A stretch of DNA of 64,000 nucleotides from contig NZ_JAKSXW010000149.1 of the NCBI RefSeq assembly GCF_022829405.1, forward strand, positions 496,001 through 560,000, in the 5' to 3' direction. The DNA comes from Methylobacterium sp. J-076. Lineage in GTDB: Bacteria; Pseudomonadota; Alphaproteobacteria; Rhizobiales; Beijerinckiaceae. Each line of letters opens with the position of its first letter. The first letter of the stretch is position 1. Positions 1-9,632 of this stretch are shown here, one piece after another. The position numbers were made by a program, and so were the translations under genes. Below the pieces are notes generated by a model. That model did not search any database and was not told the DNA's origin. It was given only the letters and a program-made list of their open reading frames with translations.

Positions 1-1
1 T

Positions 2-943
<942 letters not shown>

Positions 944-964
944 CGGGGCGCGGAGGACGACGCG

Positions 965-1915
965 ATGCGGACGCTGGTGGTCGGGGCCGGTGCGACCGGC
1001 GGCTATTACGGGGCGAGGTTGGCGGAGGCGGGGGCCGACGTGACCTTCCTCGTCCGTCCCGCCCGCGCCGAAACGCTCGCCACGGCGGGGCTCAGGGTCC
1101 TGAGCCCCCTCGGCGACCTGCATCTCCCGGACCCACGCACCGTAACCGCCGCGAGCCTCGGGAGTGCCGGGCCGTTCGACCTGGTGCTGCTCTCCTGCAA
1201 GGCCTACGACCTCGACGCCGCTCTGTCCGACGTCGCGCCGGCCATCGGCGACGGCACCGCCATCCTGCCGGTGCTGAACGGGATGGCGCATCTGGCGCGG
1301 TTGGACCGGGCCTTCGGCGCGGCGAAGGTGCTCGGCGGGAGCTGCGCCATCGCGGCGACGCTGCTGCCGGACGGGGCGATCCGGCAGATGACCGAGCTGG
1401 CCAGCATCACCTACGGCGAGCGGGACGGCAGCACCTCGGCGCGGATCGCCGCGGTCGATGCGCTGATGCGCGCGGGCGGGCCGAAATTTCAGCCGCGCCT
1501 GTCCGAGCGGATCGAGCTCGAGATGTGGGAGAAGTGGGTCTTCCTCGCGACGCTCGCGGGCGGCACGACCCTGATGCGCGCCTCGGTCGGCGACATCGCC
1601 GCGGCGCCCGGCGGCACCGCGTTCATGTCCGCACTCCATGCGGAATGCACCGCCATCGCCGCCGCCGCGGGCTTCGCTCCCCGCGAGAAGGTAGCCGCCG
1701 GGGCCCGGGGGCAACTCACCGCGGCCGGCTCGGCCTTCACTGCCTCGATGCTCAGGGACATCGAAGGCAAGGGGCGCATCGAGGCCGACCACGTGATCAG
1801 CGACCTCATCGCCCGCGGGCAGGCCCAGGGCCTGCCGACACCGATGCTCGACCTCGCCTATACCGGCCTGAAGGCCTACGAGGCGCGCCGGGAGCGGGAG
1901 ACGGCGAAGCGATAG
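965..1915 (+). CDS. panE: 2-dehydropantoate 2-reductase (ketopantoate reductase)
   Basis: Predicted to reduce ketopantoate to pantoate with NADPH in the pantothenate/CoA pathway. The 316 residues match the family length of about 300. An N-terminal Rossmann motif GAGATGGYYG starts near residue 7. The SCKAYDL segment near residue 78 and NGM near residue 102 are typical of the fold. EMWEKWVFLATLAGGTT near residue 185 carries the conserved lysine of the PanE C-terminal domain. It lies 21 bp downstream of guaB and may be co-transcribed with it. Some ApbA/PanE-family proteins act on other 2-oxo acids, so substrate specificity is inferred. coaBC, another CoA-pathway gene, is at 50.3 kb. Confidence 0.9.
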   Translation: MRTLVVGAGATGGYYGARLAEAGADVTFLVRPARAETLATAGLRVLSPLGDLHLPDPRTVTAASLGSAGPFDLVLLSCKAYDLDAALSDVAPAIGDGTAILPVLNGMAHLARLDRAFGAAKVLGGSCAIAATLLPDGAIRQMTELASITYGERDGSTSARIAAVDALMRAGGPKFQPRLSERIELEMWEKWVFLATLAGGTTLMRASVGDIAAAPGGTAFMSALHAECTAIAAAAGFAPREKVAAGARGQLTAAGSAFTASMLRDIEGKGRIEADHVISDLIARGQAQGLPTPMLDLAYTGLKAYEARRERETAKR

Positions 1916-1968
1916 GCTCCAGCCGTATCGGTTCTCCCGGGCGAACACGCCTTCGGAGAGGCGCCTCC

Positions 1969-2053
1969 GTCAGTGCGAACGCTGCTAAGCGATCCAGGGA
2001 CGCGCCATGGCCTGAACCGGCCCGCTGCCCGGGATAGCTTGCCTCGCGATGAC
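1969..2053. repeat. Dispersed palindromic repeat, copy 1
   Basis: This 85-bp stretch shares layout and sequence with 13123-13212: an outer end like GTCANTGCGA, then AAGCGATCCAGGGA, a variable centre with a CCCGCTGCCC block, and the inverted end GCTT...CGCGATGAC. The ends are near-reverse complements (GTCAGTGCGA against TCGCGATGAC), so the element can fold into a long hairpin. It lies in the panE/lipoprotein intergenic region, outside any convincing gene. It resembles the short interspersed palindromic elements common in alphaproteobacterial genomes. It carries no coding sequence. Confidence 0.75.
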
Positions 2054-2107
2054 GAAGTGGACGAACGACGGCCAAGCTGTTCTGTCCCGCCGGACATGGC
2101 GGTGTAG

Positions 2108-2132
2108 GGGGGAGGGCGGACGAACCTCCCCC
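2108..2132. terminator. Hairpin between convergent genes
   Basis: An 8-bp perfect GC-rich stem (GGGGGAGG at 2108-2115 with CCTCCCCC at 2125-2132) and a 9-base loop sit between panE (+) and the convergent lipoprotein gene (-). There is no long T run on either side, so termination is inferred from position and stem strength only. Confidence 0.4.
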
Positions 2133-2168
2133 TTCCAGATCCCGACCGGGGAAAAACCCGGCCCCGTC

Positions 2169-2348
2169 TCAGTAGCGGGCGGGGGGCGGGGGCGGGCTGC
2201 CGTATTCGAGCTGCGTCTTCGCATCGACGGGCCGGCGCGGGGGCGGCGTCAGGTCGGTGGCGGCGGGCGCGGTCGCACAGGCGGCGAGCAGCGATGCCGC
2301 GAGGCCGAGCAGGGCAATTCGGCCGACGATTCTCAGATATGACGACAT
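2169..2348 (-). CDS. Small lipoprotein
   Basis: A 59-residue protein. Residues 1-20 form a signal peptide with a hydrophobic core (IALLGLAASLLAAC) ending in a lipobox LAAC, so the mature protein should be lipidated on the cysteine and membrane anchored. The rest is short and proline-rich, ending PPPPPARY. I chose the ATG at 2348 over the longer frame from 2426 because it places the signal peptide at the N-terminus. No function can be assigned. It is convergent with panE. Confidence 0.65.
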   Translation of the reverse strand: MSSYLRIVGRIALLGLAASLLAACATAPAATDLTPPPRRPVDAKTQLEYGSPPPPPARY

Positions 2349-2618
2349 GGTCCGAGGGACTCCGGGGCATGGCCCGCGGCAGCGCCTCTGCGTTGCCCGG
2401 CCGATGCGGTAAGGTGGTCTGGTCACCGACCGGCTGCCCGGTCGGGCCGAATCGTATGATGACCCGCATTCGTGCGAAAGCTTGGCCGCAAGGTGGCCGG
2501 TTCAAGGCCGGCCCGGCCCGGGGGATCCGGCGCAGAAGCCCCTTCCGCGCTGCGGGGTTCGGGTCTATCGCCCAAAGCCTGCGCGCCACCGCATCACCGT
2601 CCACCGAGGAGTAGTCCC

Positions 2619-3920
2619 CTGACCCCCGCCGCACGCTGCGCTGCCGCCATCGAGGTGCTGGCCGACATCACCGAGCGCCGCCGCCCGGCCGCCGACGCCC
2701 TCAAGGATTGGGGCCTCGCCCACCGGTTCGCCGGCTCCGGCGACAGGGCCGGCATCGCCAGCCTCGTCTACGACGCCCTGCGCCGGAGGGCGTCCGCGGC
2801 CTGGATCATGGGGTCCGACACGCCGCGGGCCGTCGTGATCGGATCGTTGCGCCTGCAGCAGGGCCTCGCGGCCCCGTCGATCGCCGCCCTGTTCTCCGGC
2901 GAGGGCTACGCGCCCGCCGTCCTCGACTCGGACGAGCGGTCGCGGGTCGAGACCGCGACCCTCGAGGGCGCGCCGCGGGAGGTGGCGGGCGACACCCCGG
3001 CCTTCGTGCTGCCGGAGCTCGAAGCCACCCTCGGCGAAGACCTCATCCCCGAGATGCGGGCCCTCGCCCGGCGGGCACCCCTCGACCTGCGGGTGAACAC
3101 CCTGCGGGGGCCGCGGGACACGATCCTCACGGCCCTGGAAGGCTACGGCGCCGCGCCGACGCCGCACGCCCCGAAGGGGCTTCGCGTGCCCGTCGGGGCC
3201 GACGGGCGCGGTCCGGCACTGCACGTGGAGGCCGAGTTCCTCGACGGCTGGTACGAGATCCAGGACGAGGGGTCTCAGCTCGCCGCGCTCCTCGCCGACG
3301 CGAAGCCGGGGGAGACGCTGGTGGACCTCTGCGCGGGCGGGGGCGGCAAGACGCTGGCGCTCGCCGCCGCGACGGGCAATGCCGCCCACCTCATCGCCAC
3401 GGACGGCGATCCCCGGCGCCTCGCCCCCATCCACGAGCGCCTGCGCCGCTCCGGCGCCCAGGCCGAGGTGCGCACGCCCCGGGGAGGGAAGCAGCGCGCC
3501 GACGTCCTGGCCGACCTCGACGGCACGGTGGACCGGGTGCTGGTGGATGCCCCCTGCACCGGTTCGGGGACGTGGCGGCGCAACCCGGATGCCAAATGGC
3601 GCCTTCGGCCGGGCAGCCTGTCGACCCGCCACGCCGAGCAGGCGGCCGTGCTCGACCGGGCCGCGGACCTCGTGCGGCCGGGCGGGCGGATCGTCTACGT
3701 CACCTGTTCGCTGTTCCCCTCGGAGAACGACGCGGCCATCGCCGCCCTTCTGGCGCGGCGGAACGGGGCCTTCACGCCGGTCGAGGCGGGGGCGGTGCTC
3801 GCCGCCGGCCCGGCCTCGCTGGCCGACGCCGTCCGCCGCACGACGCACGGCGTGCAGATGACGCCCCTGCGGACGGGCACGGACGGCTTCTACGTTGCGG
3901 TGCTGGAACGGGCTCGCTGA
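2619..3920 (+). CDS. rsmB: RsmB/NOP-family RNA (cytosine-5) methyltransferase
   Basis: A SAM-dependent m5C methyltransferase of the RsmB/NOP family, probably acting on 16S rRNA in the cytosol. The 433-residue protein has an N-terminal NusB-like helical region, then the SAM-binding motif DLCAGGGGKT near residue 235. The two hallmark cysteines are present in DAPCTGSG (catalytic-loop PC) and VTCSLFPSEND (TCS). The frame contains no ATG, GTG or TTG close to where family members begin (TPAARCAAAIEVL). The CTG at 2619 follows a GAGGAG Shine-Dalgarno (2606-2611) at 7-base spacing and is the best start. A small gene follows 16 bp downstream. Family assignment is secure; the exact target base is inferred. 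Confidence 0.88.
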   Translation: MTPAARCAAAIEVLADITERRRPAADALKDWGLAHRFAGSGDRAGIASLVYDALRRRASAAWIMGSDTPRAVVIGSLRLQQGLAAPSIAALFSGEGYAPAVLDSDERSRVETATLEGAPREVAGDTPAFVLPELEATLGEDLIPEMRALARRAPLDLRVNTLRGPRDTILTALEGYGAAPTPHAPKGLRVPVGADGRGPALHVEAEFLDGWYEIQDEGSQLAALLADAKPGETLVDLCAGGGGKTLALAAATGNAAHLIATDGDPRRLAPIHERLRRSGAQAEVRTPRGGKQRADVLADLDGTVDRVLVDAPCTGSGTWRRNPDAKWRLRPGSLSTRHAEQAAVLDRAADLVRPGGRIVYVTCSLFPSENDAAIAALLARRNGAFTPVEAGAVLAAGPASLADAVRRTTHGVQMTPLRTGTDGFYVAVLERAR

Positions 3921-3936
3921 CTCAGGGATCGACGCG

Positions 3937-4188
3937 ATGGCCATGAAGACGAGCTACGTGGTGCAGCCGTTCGAACTGCACCGGAAGCGCCTGCGGCCGG
4001 CCCGCCAGGAGGCGGCGCAGACCGAAAGCGGGGCGATCAAGAAGGCCGAGAACCTCGCCAAGCGGATGCCCGGCGCCGCGGCCCTGAAGGTCGTGGCCGA
4101 CGACGAGACCGGCGAGCTCGAAGGGGTGACGATCCTCGGCCAGTGGGGTGAGATCCCCGACGACTTCGCCGAGAGCCTGCAGGGTTGA
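3937..4188 (+). CDS. Conserved small hypothetical protein
   Basis: An 83-residue, soluble-looking protein with no signal peptide or membrane segment. It has a basic N-terminal half (HRKRLRPARQE) and an acidic C-terminal half (DDETGELEGV). A CAGGGA Shine-Dalgarno lies 8 bases before the ATG at 3937, and the gene starts 16 bp after the rsmB-type gene, suggesting co-transcription. I do not recognise a family, and no catalytic motif is visible. Confidence 0.6.
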   Translation: MAMKTSYVVQPFELHRKRLRPARQEAAQTESGAIKKAENLAKRMPGAAALKVVADDETGELEGVTILGQWGEIPDDFAESLQG

Positions 4189-4330
4189 GGGACCACATGT
4201 CCCCGCGGGACCGAACCGGACAGACCGGCCGACGGCATCTCGCCCCTCCGATGGGAGTGGGCGGGCAGCATCGGCCAAAGCATGATCCGGCGATGCGTGC
4301 TAGACGATGGGGCGATCAGGGAATCTAGCT

Positions 4331-5128
4331 TTGTCGGTCCTGCAGCGACACAATGCGAGGGAAGCCGGGACGGGCCCGATCGCGATGGTCTTCGCCCACG
4401 GATTCGGGTGCGACCAGAATATGTGGCGCTACGTCGCGCCGGCCTTCGAAGACCGGTTCCGCACGGTGCTGTTCGACCATGTCGGCGCGGGTGCCTCGGA
4501 TCTGTCGGCCTACGAGCCCACCAAGTACGAGACGCTCGCCGGCTACGCCGACGACGTGGTCGAGCTCGCCACGGCCATGGGGGTGAAGGGCGGCATCTTC
4601 GTCGGACACTCCGTCAGCGCGATGATCGGCGTCCTCGCCTGGAAGAAGGCCCCGGAGCTGTTCGACCGGCTCGTCCTGATCTGTCCCTCGCCGCGCTACG
4701 TCGATGACGGGGACTACGTCGGAGGCTTCACCCAGGCCCAGATCGAAGAGCTGATCGACTTCCTCGACAGCAACTATCTCGGCTGGTCGCAGGCGATGGC
4801 GCCCGCCATCATGGGCAACGCCGAACGGCCCGAATTCGGCCAGGAGCTGACCAACAGCTTCTGCCGCACCGATCCGGAGATCGCCAAGCGCTTCGCCCGG
4901 GCGACGTTCCTCTCGGACAACCGGGCGGATCTCGTCGATGTCACCGCCCGCTGCCTCGTCATCCAGTGCTCGGACGACATCGTCGCGCCGCGGGAGGTGG
5001 GTGAATACGTCCACCGGACGCTGCGCCACAGCGAGCTCGTGGTGCTCAATGCCTCCGGGCATTGTCCGAACCTCAGCGCCCCGGAGGAGACCGTCGCGGC
5101 CATCAAGGCGTTCGTCGGTGACGACTGA
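4331..5128 (+). CDS. RsbQ-like alpha/beta hydrolase, partner of adjacent PAS kinase
   Basis: An alpha/beta-hydrolase of the RsbQ/KAI2/D14 group. In Bacillus, RsbQ works with the PAS-phosphatase RsbP to sense energy stress. Start: a TTG at 4331 follows CAGGGA at 8-base spacing; an ATG at 4307 has no ribosome site. With the TTG start the protein has 265 residues and the triad falls at Ser94 (GHSVS), Asp216 (CSDD) and His244 (SGHCP), close to Bacillus RsbQ Ser96/Asp219/His247. HGFGCDQ near residue 23 provides the oxyanion region. The 3' end overlaps the kinase gene by 11 bases, and that kinase begins with a PAS domain. A hydrolase-PAS signalling pair is therefore likely. The ligand is unknown. 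Confidence 0.85.
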   Translation: MSVLQRHNAREAGTGPIAMVFAHGFGCDQNMWRYVAPAFEDRFRTVLFDHVGAGASDLSAYEPTKYETLAGYADDVVELATAMGVKGGIFVGHSVSAMIGVLAWKKAPELFDRLVLICPSPRYVDDGDYVGGFTQAQIEELIDFLDSNYLGWSQAMAPAIMGNAERPEFGQELTNSFCRTDPEIAKRFARATFLSDNRADLVDVTARCLVIQCSDDIVAPREVGEYVHRTLRHSELVVLNASGHCPNLSAPEETVAAIKAFVGDD

Positions 5129-7121
5129 CCGGGACCTGCCGGTCCCGGGACCGGAGGCGGACGACCTCGAAGACCTGTTCGAGAACGCGCCCTGCGGCTA
5201 CGCCTCGGCCCTGCCGAACGGGCGCCTCTCCCGGGTCAACCGGACGCTGGCGACGTGGCTCGGCTATTCGGCCGCCGACCTCGTGGGACGCCGCTTCCTC
5301 GACCTGCTGACCGTCCCCGGCAAGATCTATTACGAAACGCATTTCGCGCCGCTCCTGCGCCTGCAGGGGGCCTTCAAGGAAGTGGCCTTCGATCTGCTGC
5401 GCGCGGACGGCACGAAGCTGCCGGTCCTCGCCAACGCGGTCCTGCGCCGGGACGAGACGGGCGAGGTGCGCTTCATCCGGGTGACGGTGTTCGACGCCTC
5501 GGATCGCCGCCGCTACGAGCGCGAGCTGCTCGATGCGCGGCGGGCGGCCGATCAGGCCAAGGACGCGCTGCAGGATCTCAACCTCACCCTCGAAGCCCGG
5601 GTGGCCGAGCGGGCGCTCGCCCTGGACCGGGCGTGGCGGCTCTCCCCGGACCTGCTCGCCGTGGCCGACGCCGAAGGGACCCTGACGGCGGTGAACCCGG
5701 CCTGGACCAGCCTGCTCGGGTGGCCCACGGCCGATCTCGTCGGCCGCAGCTTCGTCGCCTACACCCACCCCGACGACATCGCCGCCACGCGGGCGACCCT
5801 GGCCCAGATCCGGACCGCGCCCCTCGTCATTCCCTTCGAATACCGGTTGCTGCACGCCGACGGCAGCTACCGCCGGTTCGCCTGGACGGGGGCTTTCGAG
5901 GACGGCCGGATCTACGCCACCGGCCGGAACACCACGGCCGAGCACGAGCAGGCGGACGCCCTGGCGCGGGCCGAGGAGGCCCTGCGCCAATCCCAGAAGC
6001 TTGAGGCGGTCGGGCAACTGACCGGCGGGGTCGCGCACGACTTCAACAACCTGCTGACCATCATCCGCTCGTCGGTGGACTTCCTGCGCCGGCCGGACCT
6101 GTCGGCGGACCGGCGCAGCCGCTACATGGATGCGGTCTCGGACACGATCGACCGGGCCACCAAGCTCACCAGCCAGCTCCTCGCCTTCGCCCGGCGCCAG
6201 ACGCTCAAGCCCGAGGTGTTCGACGTGGGCGAACGCCTGCAGGGCGTCGCGGACATGCTCGACACCGTGACGGGCGCCCGGATCCGCGTCGTGACCGAGC
6301 TGCCGCACGAGCCCTGCTTCGTGAAGGCCGACGTGAGCCAGTTCGAGACCGCCCTGGTGAACATGGCGGTCAACGCCCGGGACGCCATGGCCGGCGAGGG
6401 CACCCTCACGCTGCGGCTGACCACCGCGACGCCCCTGCCGCCGATCCGCGGCCACGCCGCCGCCGCCGGCCCGTTCGCGGCCATCTCCCTCACCGACACC
6501 GGCTCCGGGATTCCCCCCGAGCAGCTGGCGCGCATCTTCGAGCCGTTCTTCACCACCAAGGAGGTGGGCAAGGGCACCGGCCTCGGGCTCAGCCAAGTGT
6601 TCGGCTTCACCAAGCAGTCGGGCGGGGATGTCGAGGTGCACAGCGTGGCTGGCGAAGGCACCACCTTCACGCTGTACCTGCCCGAGATCGCGCCCGGGCC
6701 CCGTCAGGAACCGAAGCCGCCGCGGGGGGACGACGCCTTCCCGACCGGCGACGGGCAATGGGTGCTGATCGTCGAGGACAACGTCGAGGTCGGGCGCTTC
6801 GCCACCCAGATCCTGGAGGATTTCGGGTATCGGACGACCTGGGCCGCCAACGCGGAGGAGGCGCTGGAGACGCTCGGCGCGGACGGCTCCGGCTTCGACG
6901 TCGTTTTCTCGGACGTGGTGATGCCGGGGATGGGCGGGATCGAACTCGCCAAGCTGCTGCAGCGCCGGATGCCGCACCTGCCGGTGCTGCTGGCCTCCGG
7001 CTACAGCCACGTGCTGGCCCAGGATGGATTGGACGGCTTCGAGCTCGTCCACAAACCGTACTCCGCCGACCAGCTCGGCCGGCTCCTGGCCCAGATCGTC
7101 CAACCGCGACCCCGCGGCTGA
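5118..7121 (+). CDS. PAS-PAS hybrid histidine kinase with C-terminal receiver
   Basis: A 667-residue cytosolic sensor kinase with no membrane segment. Domains in order: PAS 1 (about 15-130), a coiled-coil linker (about 132-172), PAS 2 (about 172-275), HisKA with phospho-acceptor His307 (GGVAHDFNN), an HATPase with N box ([10 protein letters not shown], ~415), G1 (DTGSGIP, ~460) and G2 (GTGLGLS, ~486), and a receiver domain (548-660) with phospho-acceptor Asp599 ([10 protein letters not shown]) and Lys646. The GTG at 5118 is the likely start, overlapping the RsbQ-like gene by 11 bases (translational coupling). PAS 1 carries a [16 protein letters not shown] segment. By analogy with RsbP, the first PAS is the probable partner of the hydrolase. 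No DNA-binding output is encoded, so a separate response regulator or phosphotransfer protein is expected elsewhere. Confidence 0.93.
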   Translation: MTTDRDLPVPGPEADDLEDLFENAPCGYASALPNGRLSRVNRTLATWLGYSAADLVGRRFLDLLTVPGKIYYETHFAPLLRLQGAFKEVAFDLLRADGTKLPVLANAVLRRDETGEVRFIRVTVFDASDRRRYERELLDARRAADQAKDALQDLNLTLEARVAERALALDRAWRLSPDLLAVADAEGTLTAVNPAWTSLLGWPTADLVGRSFVAYTHPDDIAATRATLAQIRTAPLVIPFEYRLLHADGSYRRFAWTGAFEDGRIYATGRNTTAEHEQADALARAEEALRQSQKLEAVGQLTGGVAHDFNNLLTIIRSSVDFLRRPDLSADRRSRYMDAVSDTIDRATKLTSQLLAFARRQTLKPEVFDVGERLQGVADMLDTVTGARIRVVTELPHEPCFVKADVSQFETALVNMAVNARDAMAGEGTLTLRLTTATPLPPIRGHAAAAGPFAAISLTDTGSGIPPEQLARIFEPFFTTKEVGKGTGLGLSQVFGFTKQSGGDVEVHSVAGEGTTFTLYLPEIAPGPRQEPKPPRGDDAFPTGDGQWVLIVEDNVEVGRFATQILEDFGYRTTWAANAEEALETLGADGSGFDVVFSDVVMPGMGGIELAKLLQRRMPHLPVLLASGYSHVLAQDGLDGFELVHKPYSADQLGRLLAQIVQPRPRG

Positions 7122-7287
7122 CACCCGCGCGCCAGCGGCGAACGCGCCAGCGTCCACCCGTGAGGGGGCGCGCGAAGATGAAGGGATGGCCGAAGCGTCA
7201 AAGACCCAGATGTGGTGAGGTCTCGCCGCGAGGCGAAGCCGTCATTGGCTCTGTAAGCTGAGTATGCACCGGAGCTTAAAAGTAAGC

Positions 7288-7363
7288 TGGCGCTCCCAAG
7301 GGGAATCGAACCCCTGTTTTCGCCGTGAGAGGGCGACGTCCTAGACCGCTAGACGATGGGAGC
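7288..7363 (-). tRNA. tRNA-Glu (anticodon CTC)
   Basis: A full cloverleaf reads on the minus strand from 7363 to 7288 (76 bases). The acceptor arm GCTCCCA pairs with TGGGAGC, the T arm is CAGGGGTTCGATTCCCCTT, and the anticodon loop is CTCTCAC, giving anticodon CTC. The 3' CCA is encoded. A TATA-like stretch about 20 bases upstream on the minus strand (GCTATAGC near 7385-7392) could be the -10 element. Confidence 0.95.
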
Positions 7364-7434
7364 TTTCCGGCGGCGCTGAGGTGCTATAGCGACGCCGGGA
7401 CGGAGGCACAAGTGCCGTTCCGGCAGATTGTGCG

Positions 7435-8430
7435 ATGAATGGGTGGGTGCGGGTGGACGACTACGGTGAGGAGCGGAGCGGTGTCGTGGAGGAGGGAGGC
7501 CTGCGCCTCGATCGGGTGCTGGTCGGGCTCTTCCCGGACCTGTCGCGGGCCCGCCTTCAGGACCTCGTCCGCGAGGGGCACGTCACCCGCGACGGCGGGA
7601 TCGTGCGTGATCCGGCGGTGAAGGTCGCGGCCGGGGCCTGGCTCGTCCTCGACCTGCCGCCCCCCGCCGACGCGACGCCCGAGGCGGAGGCGATCGCCCT
7701 CGTGATCGCCTACGAGGACGACGACCTCGTGGTGGTCGACAAGCCGGCGGGGCTCGTGGTCCACCCGGCGCCGGGCCACGCCGGAGGGACGCTCGTCAAC
7801 GCGCTGATCGCCCATTGCGGGGCGAGCCTGTCCGGGGTCGGCGGGGTCCGACGGCCGGGCATCGTGCACCGGCTGGACAAGGATACCAGCGGCCTGATCG
7901 TGGTCGCCAAGAACGACCTCGCCCACCACGGCCTCGCGGCGCAGTTCGCCGACCACGGGCGCACCGGCCCCTTGGAGCGGTCCTACCTCGCCTTCACGTG
8001 GGGGGCTCCGAGCCCCGCCGCGGGTACCATCCAGGCGAGCCTCGCCCGGTCGCGGCACAACCGCGAAAAGATCGCGGTGGTCTCGGACGAGACCGGCCGC
8101 CATGCGGTGACCCATTACGCGGTGCTGGCGCGCTACGGCGAGGCGAGCCTCGTCCGCTGCCGGCTGGAGACCGGGCGCACGCATCAGATCCGCGTCCACC
8201 TCGCCCACCGGGGCCATCCGCTGCTGGGCGATGCCGTCTACGGCGCGGCGTTCCGGACGAAGGCGGCGCGCCTGACGGAGGATGCGAAGGCGGCCCTCGA
8301 CGCCCTCGGCCGCCAAGCGCTGCATGCGGAACTCCTCGGCTTCGCCCATCCGCGCACCGGCGAAACGATGCGGTTCGAGAGCGCGCTGCCGCCGGAGCTC
8401 GCGGCGCTAAAGGCTGCCCTGGACACGTAA
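7435..8430 (+). CDS. rluD: RluA-family pseudouridine synthase (RluD-like)
   Basis: Predicted to convert uridines of 23S rRNA to pseudouridine. The 331-residue protein has an N-terminal S4 RNA-binding domain (about 20-75: LRLDRVLVGLFPDLSRARLQ) followed by the catalytic domain. The active-site motif HRLDKDTSGLIVVAK near residue 144 contains the catalytic aspartate, and GRTHQIRVHLAHRGHPLLGD near residue 245 is the second family signature. rpoH follows on the same strand, a common alphaproteobacterial arrangement. The gene starts 71 bp from the divergent tRNA-Glu. Confidence 0.92.
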   Translation: MNGWVRVDDYGEERSGVVEEGGLRLDRVLVGLFPDLSRARLQDLVREGHVTRDGGIVRDPAVKVAAGAWLVLDLPPPADATPEAEAIALVIAYEDDDLVVVDKPAGLVVHPAPGHAGGTLVNALIAHCGASLSGVGGVRRPGIVHRLDKDTSGLIVVAKNDLAHHGLAAQFADHGRTGPLERSYLAFTWGAPSPAAGTIQASLARSRHNREKIAVVSDETGRHAVTHYAVLARYGEASLVRCRLETGRTHQIRVHLAHRGHPLLGDAVYGAAFRTKAARLTEDAKAALDALGRQALHAELLGFAHPRTGETMRFESALPPELAALKAALDT

Positions 8431-8654
8431 TTTATCCGGAAGGCGTGCGAAAGGACACGACAGGCCGCGGCACTTCGTGCCATCTTTCGACCTTCTGATC
8501 CGGTCGTGCGTTGTTGGCGACGTGAGCGTGCCAGGGACGCGACGGGATCGAGCGGGCGGCCCGACTTACTTGGGCGCTCGGAGGGGTCGGCTCAAGGGCG
8601 TCCCCAACGCCAACCGCGTCCGCCCGCCTGGGGGATCTGTTTGAGGAGAATGAC

Positions 8655-9545
8655 ATGGCCGGTACGCTGCCCATGCTCGCCAACGAAGGTGGCCTTTCCC
8701 GCTACCTCGACGAGATCCGCAAGTTCCCGATGCTGGAGCCGACGGAGGAGTTCACCCTCGCCAAGTCCTGGCGCGATGGCGGTGACCGTGAGGCTGCGCA
8801 CCGTCTCGTGACCTCGCATCTGCGCCTCGTGGCGAAGATCGCCATGGGCTACCGGGGCTACGGCCTGCCCATCGCCGAGGTGGTGTCCGAGGGGAACGTC
8901 GGCCTGATGCAGGCCGTCAAGCGGTTCGATCCGGACAAGGGCTTCCGCCTCGCCACCTACGCCATGTGGTGGATCAAGGCGGCGATCCAGGAATACATCC
9001 TGCGCTCGTGGTCACTCGTGAAGATGGGCACCACGGCCAACCAGAAGAAGCTGTTCTTCAACCTGCGCAAGGCCAAGGGTCGCATCTCGGCCCTGGAGGA
9101 GGGCGACCTCCGGCCCGAGCAGGTCGCGCACATCGCCACCCGCCTCGGCGTGCCGGAGCAGGATGTGGTGGACATGAACCGCCGCCTGTCCGGCGACACG
9201 TCGCTGAACGCACCGCTGCGCGAGGAAGGCGAGGGCGAGTGGCAGGACTGGCTGGTGGACAACGCCCCGAGCCAGGAAACCGTGCTGGTGCGGGAGCAGG
9301 AGGGTCAGAACCGCCTCTCCGCCCTCCGGGACGCCCTCGGCGTGCTCAACCCCCGCGAGCGGCGCATCTTCGAGGCGCGGCGTCTGGCCGAGGACCCCAT
9401 CACCCTCGAGGACCTCTCGGGCGAGTTCGGCGTCTCCCGCGAGCGGGTGCGCCAGATCGAGGTCCGCGCCTTCGAGAAGGTGCAGGAGGCGGTGAAGCGC
9501 AACGTGGCGACGCGTGAGGCCCCCCGCACCGCCGCCCTCCATTGA
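8655..9545 (+). CDS. rpoH: RNA polymerase sigma-32 factor (heat shock)
   Basis: A heat-shock sigma factor directing RNA polymerase to chaperone and protease promoters. The 296 residues contain region 2 (FDPDKGFRLATYAMWWIKAA near residue 95), the RpoH-box region (NQKKLFFNLRKAKG near 131), and region 4 with its helix-turn-helix (EDLSGEFGVSRERVRQIEVR near 255). An AGGAGA ribosome site lies just before the ATG at 8655. The 224-bp upstream region should hold its promoter. A strong hairpin follows the stop codon. clpA, clpS and the FKBP gene in this window are plausible members of stress regulons, but no sigma-32 promoter was identified. Confidence 0.96.
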   Translation: MAGTLPMLANEGGLSRYLDEIRKFPMLEPTEEFTLAKSWRDGGDREAAHRLVTSHLRLVAKIAMGYRGYGLPIAEVVSEGNVGLMQAVKRFDPDKGFRLATYAMWWIKAAIQEYILRSWSLVKMGTTANQKKLFFNLRKAKGRISALEEGDLRPEQVAHIATRLGVPEQDVVDMNRRLSGDTSLNAPLREEGEGEWQDWLVDNAPSQETVLVREQEGQNRLSALRDALGVLNPRERRIFEARRLAEDPITLEDLSGEFGVSRERVRQIEVRAFEKVQEAVKRNVATREAPRTAALH

Positions 9546-9574
9546 AGACCGCCTGAGACGCACCAAGCCCCATG

Positions 9575-9615
9575 ACGCACGAAGCCGGCGGAGCCCCTCC
9601 GCCGGCTTCGTGCGT
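9575..9615. terminator. Strong hairpin between rpoH and the convergent gene
   Basis: A perfect 18-bp stem (9575-9592 with 9598-9615) with a 5-base loop lies between the rpoH stop (9545) and the stop of the minus-strand gene at 9633. Position and symmetry suggest a bidirectional terminator. There is no long U tract. Confidence 0.75.
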
Positions 9616-9632
9616 TCGGGACGTCGGTGGCC

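Noticed and set aside
2472-2618. Longer N-terminus for the RsmB-type protein from GTG 2472
   Set aside because: The extra 49 residues are basic and low-complexity, absent from the family, and the GAGGAG site points to CTG 2619.
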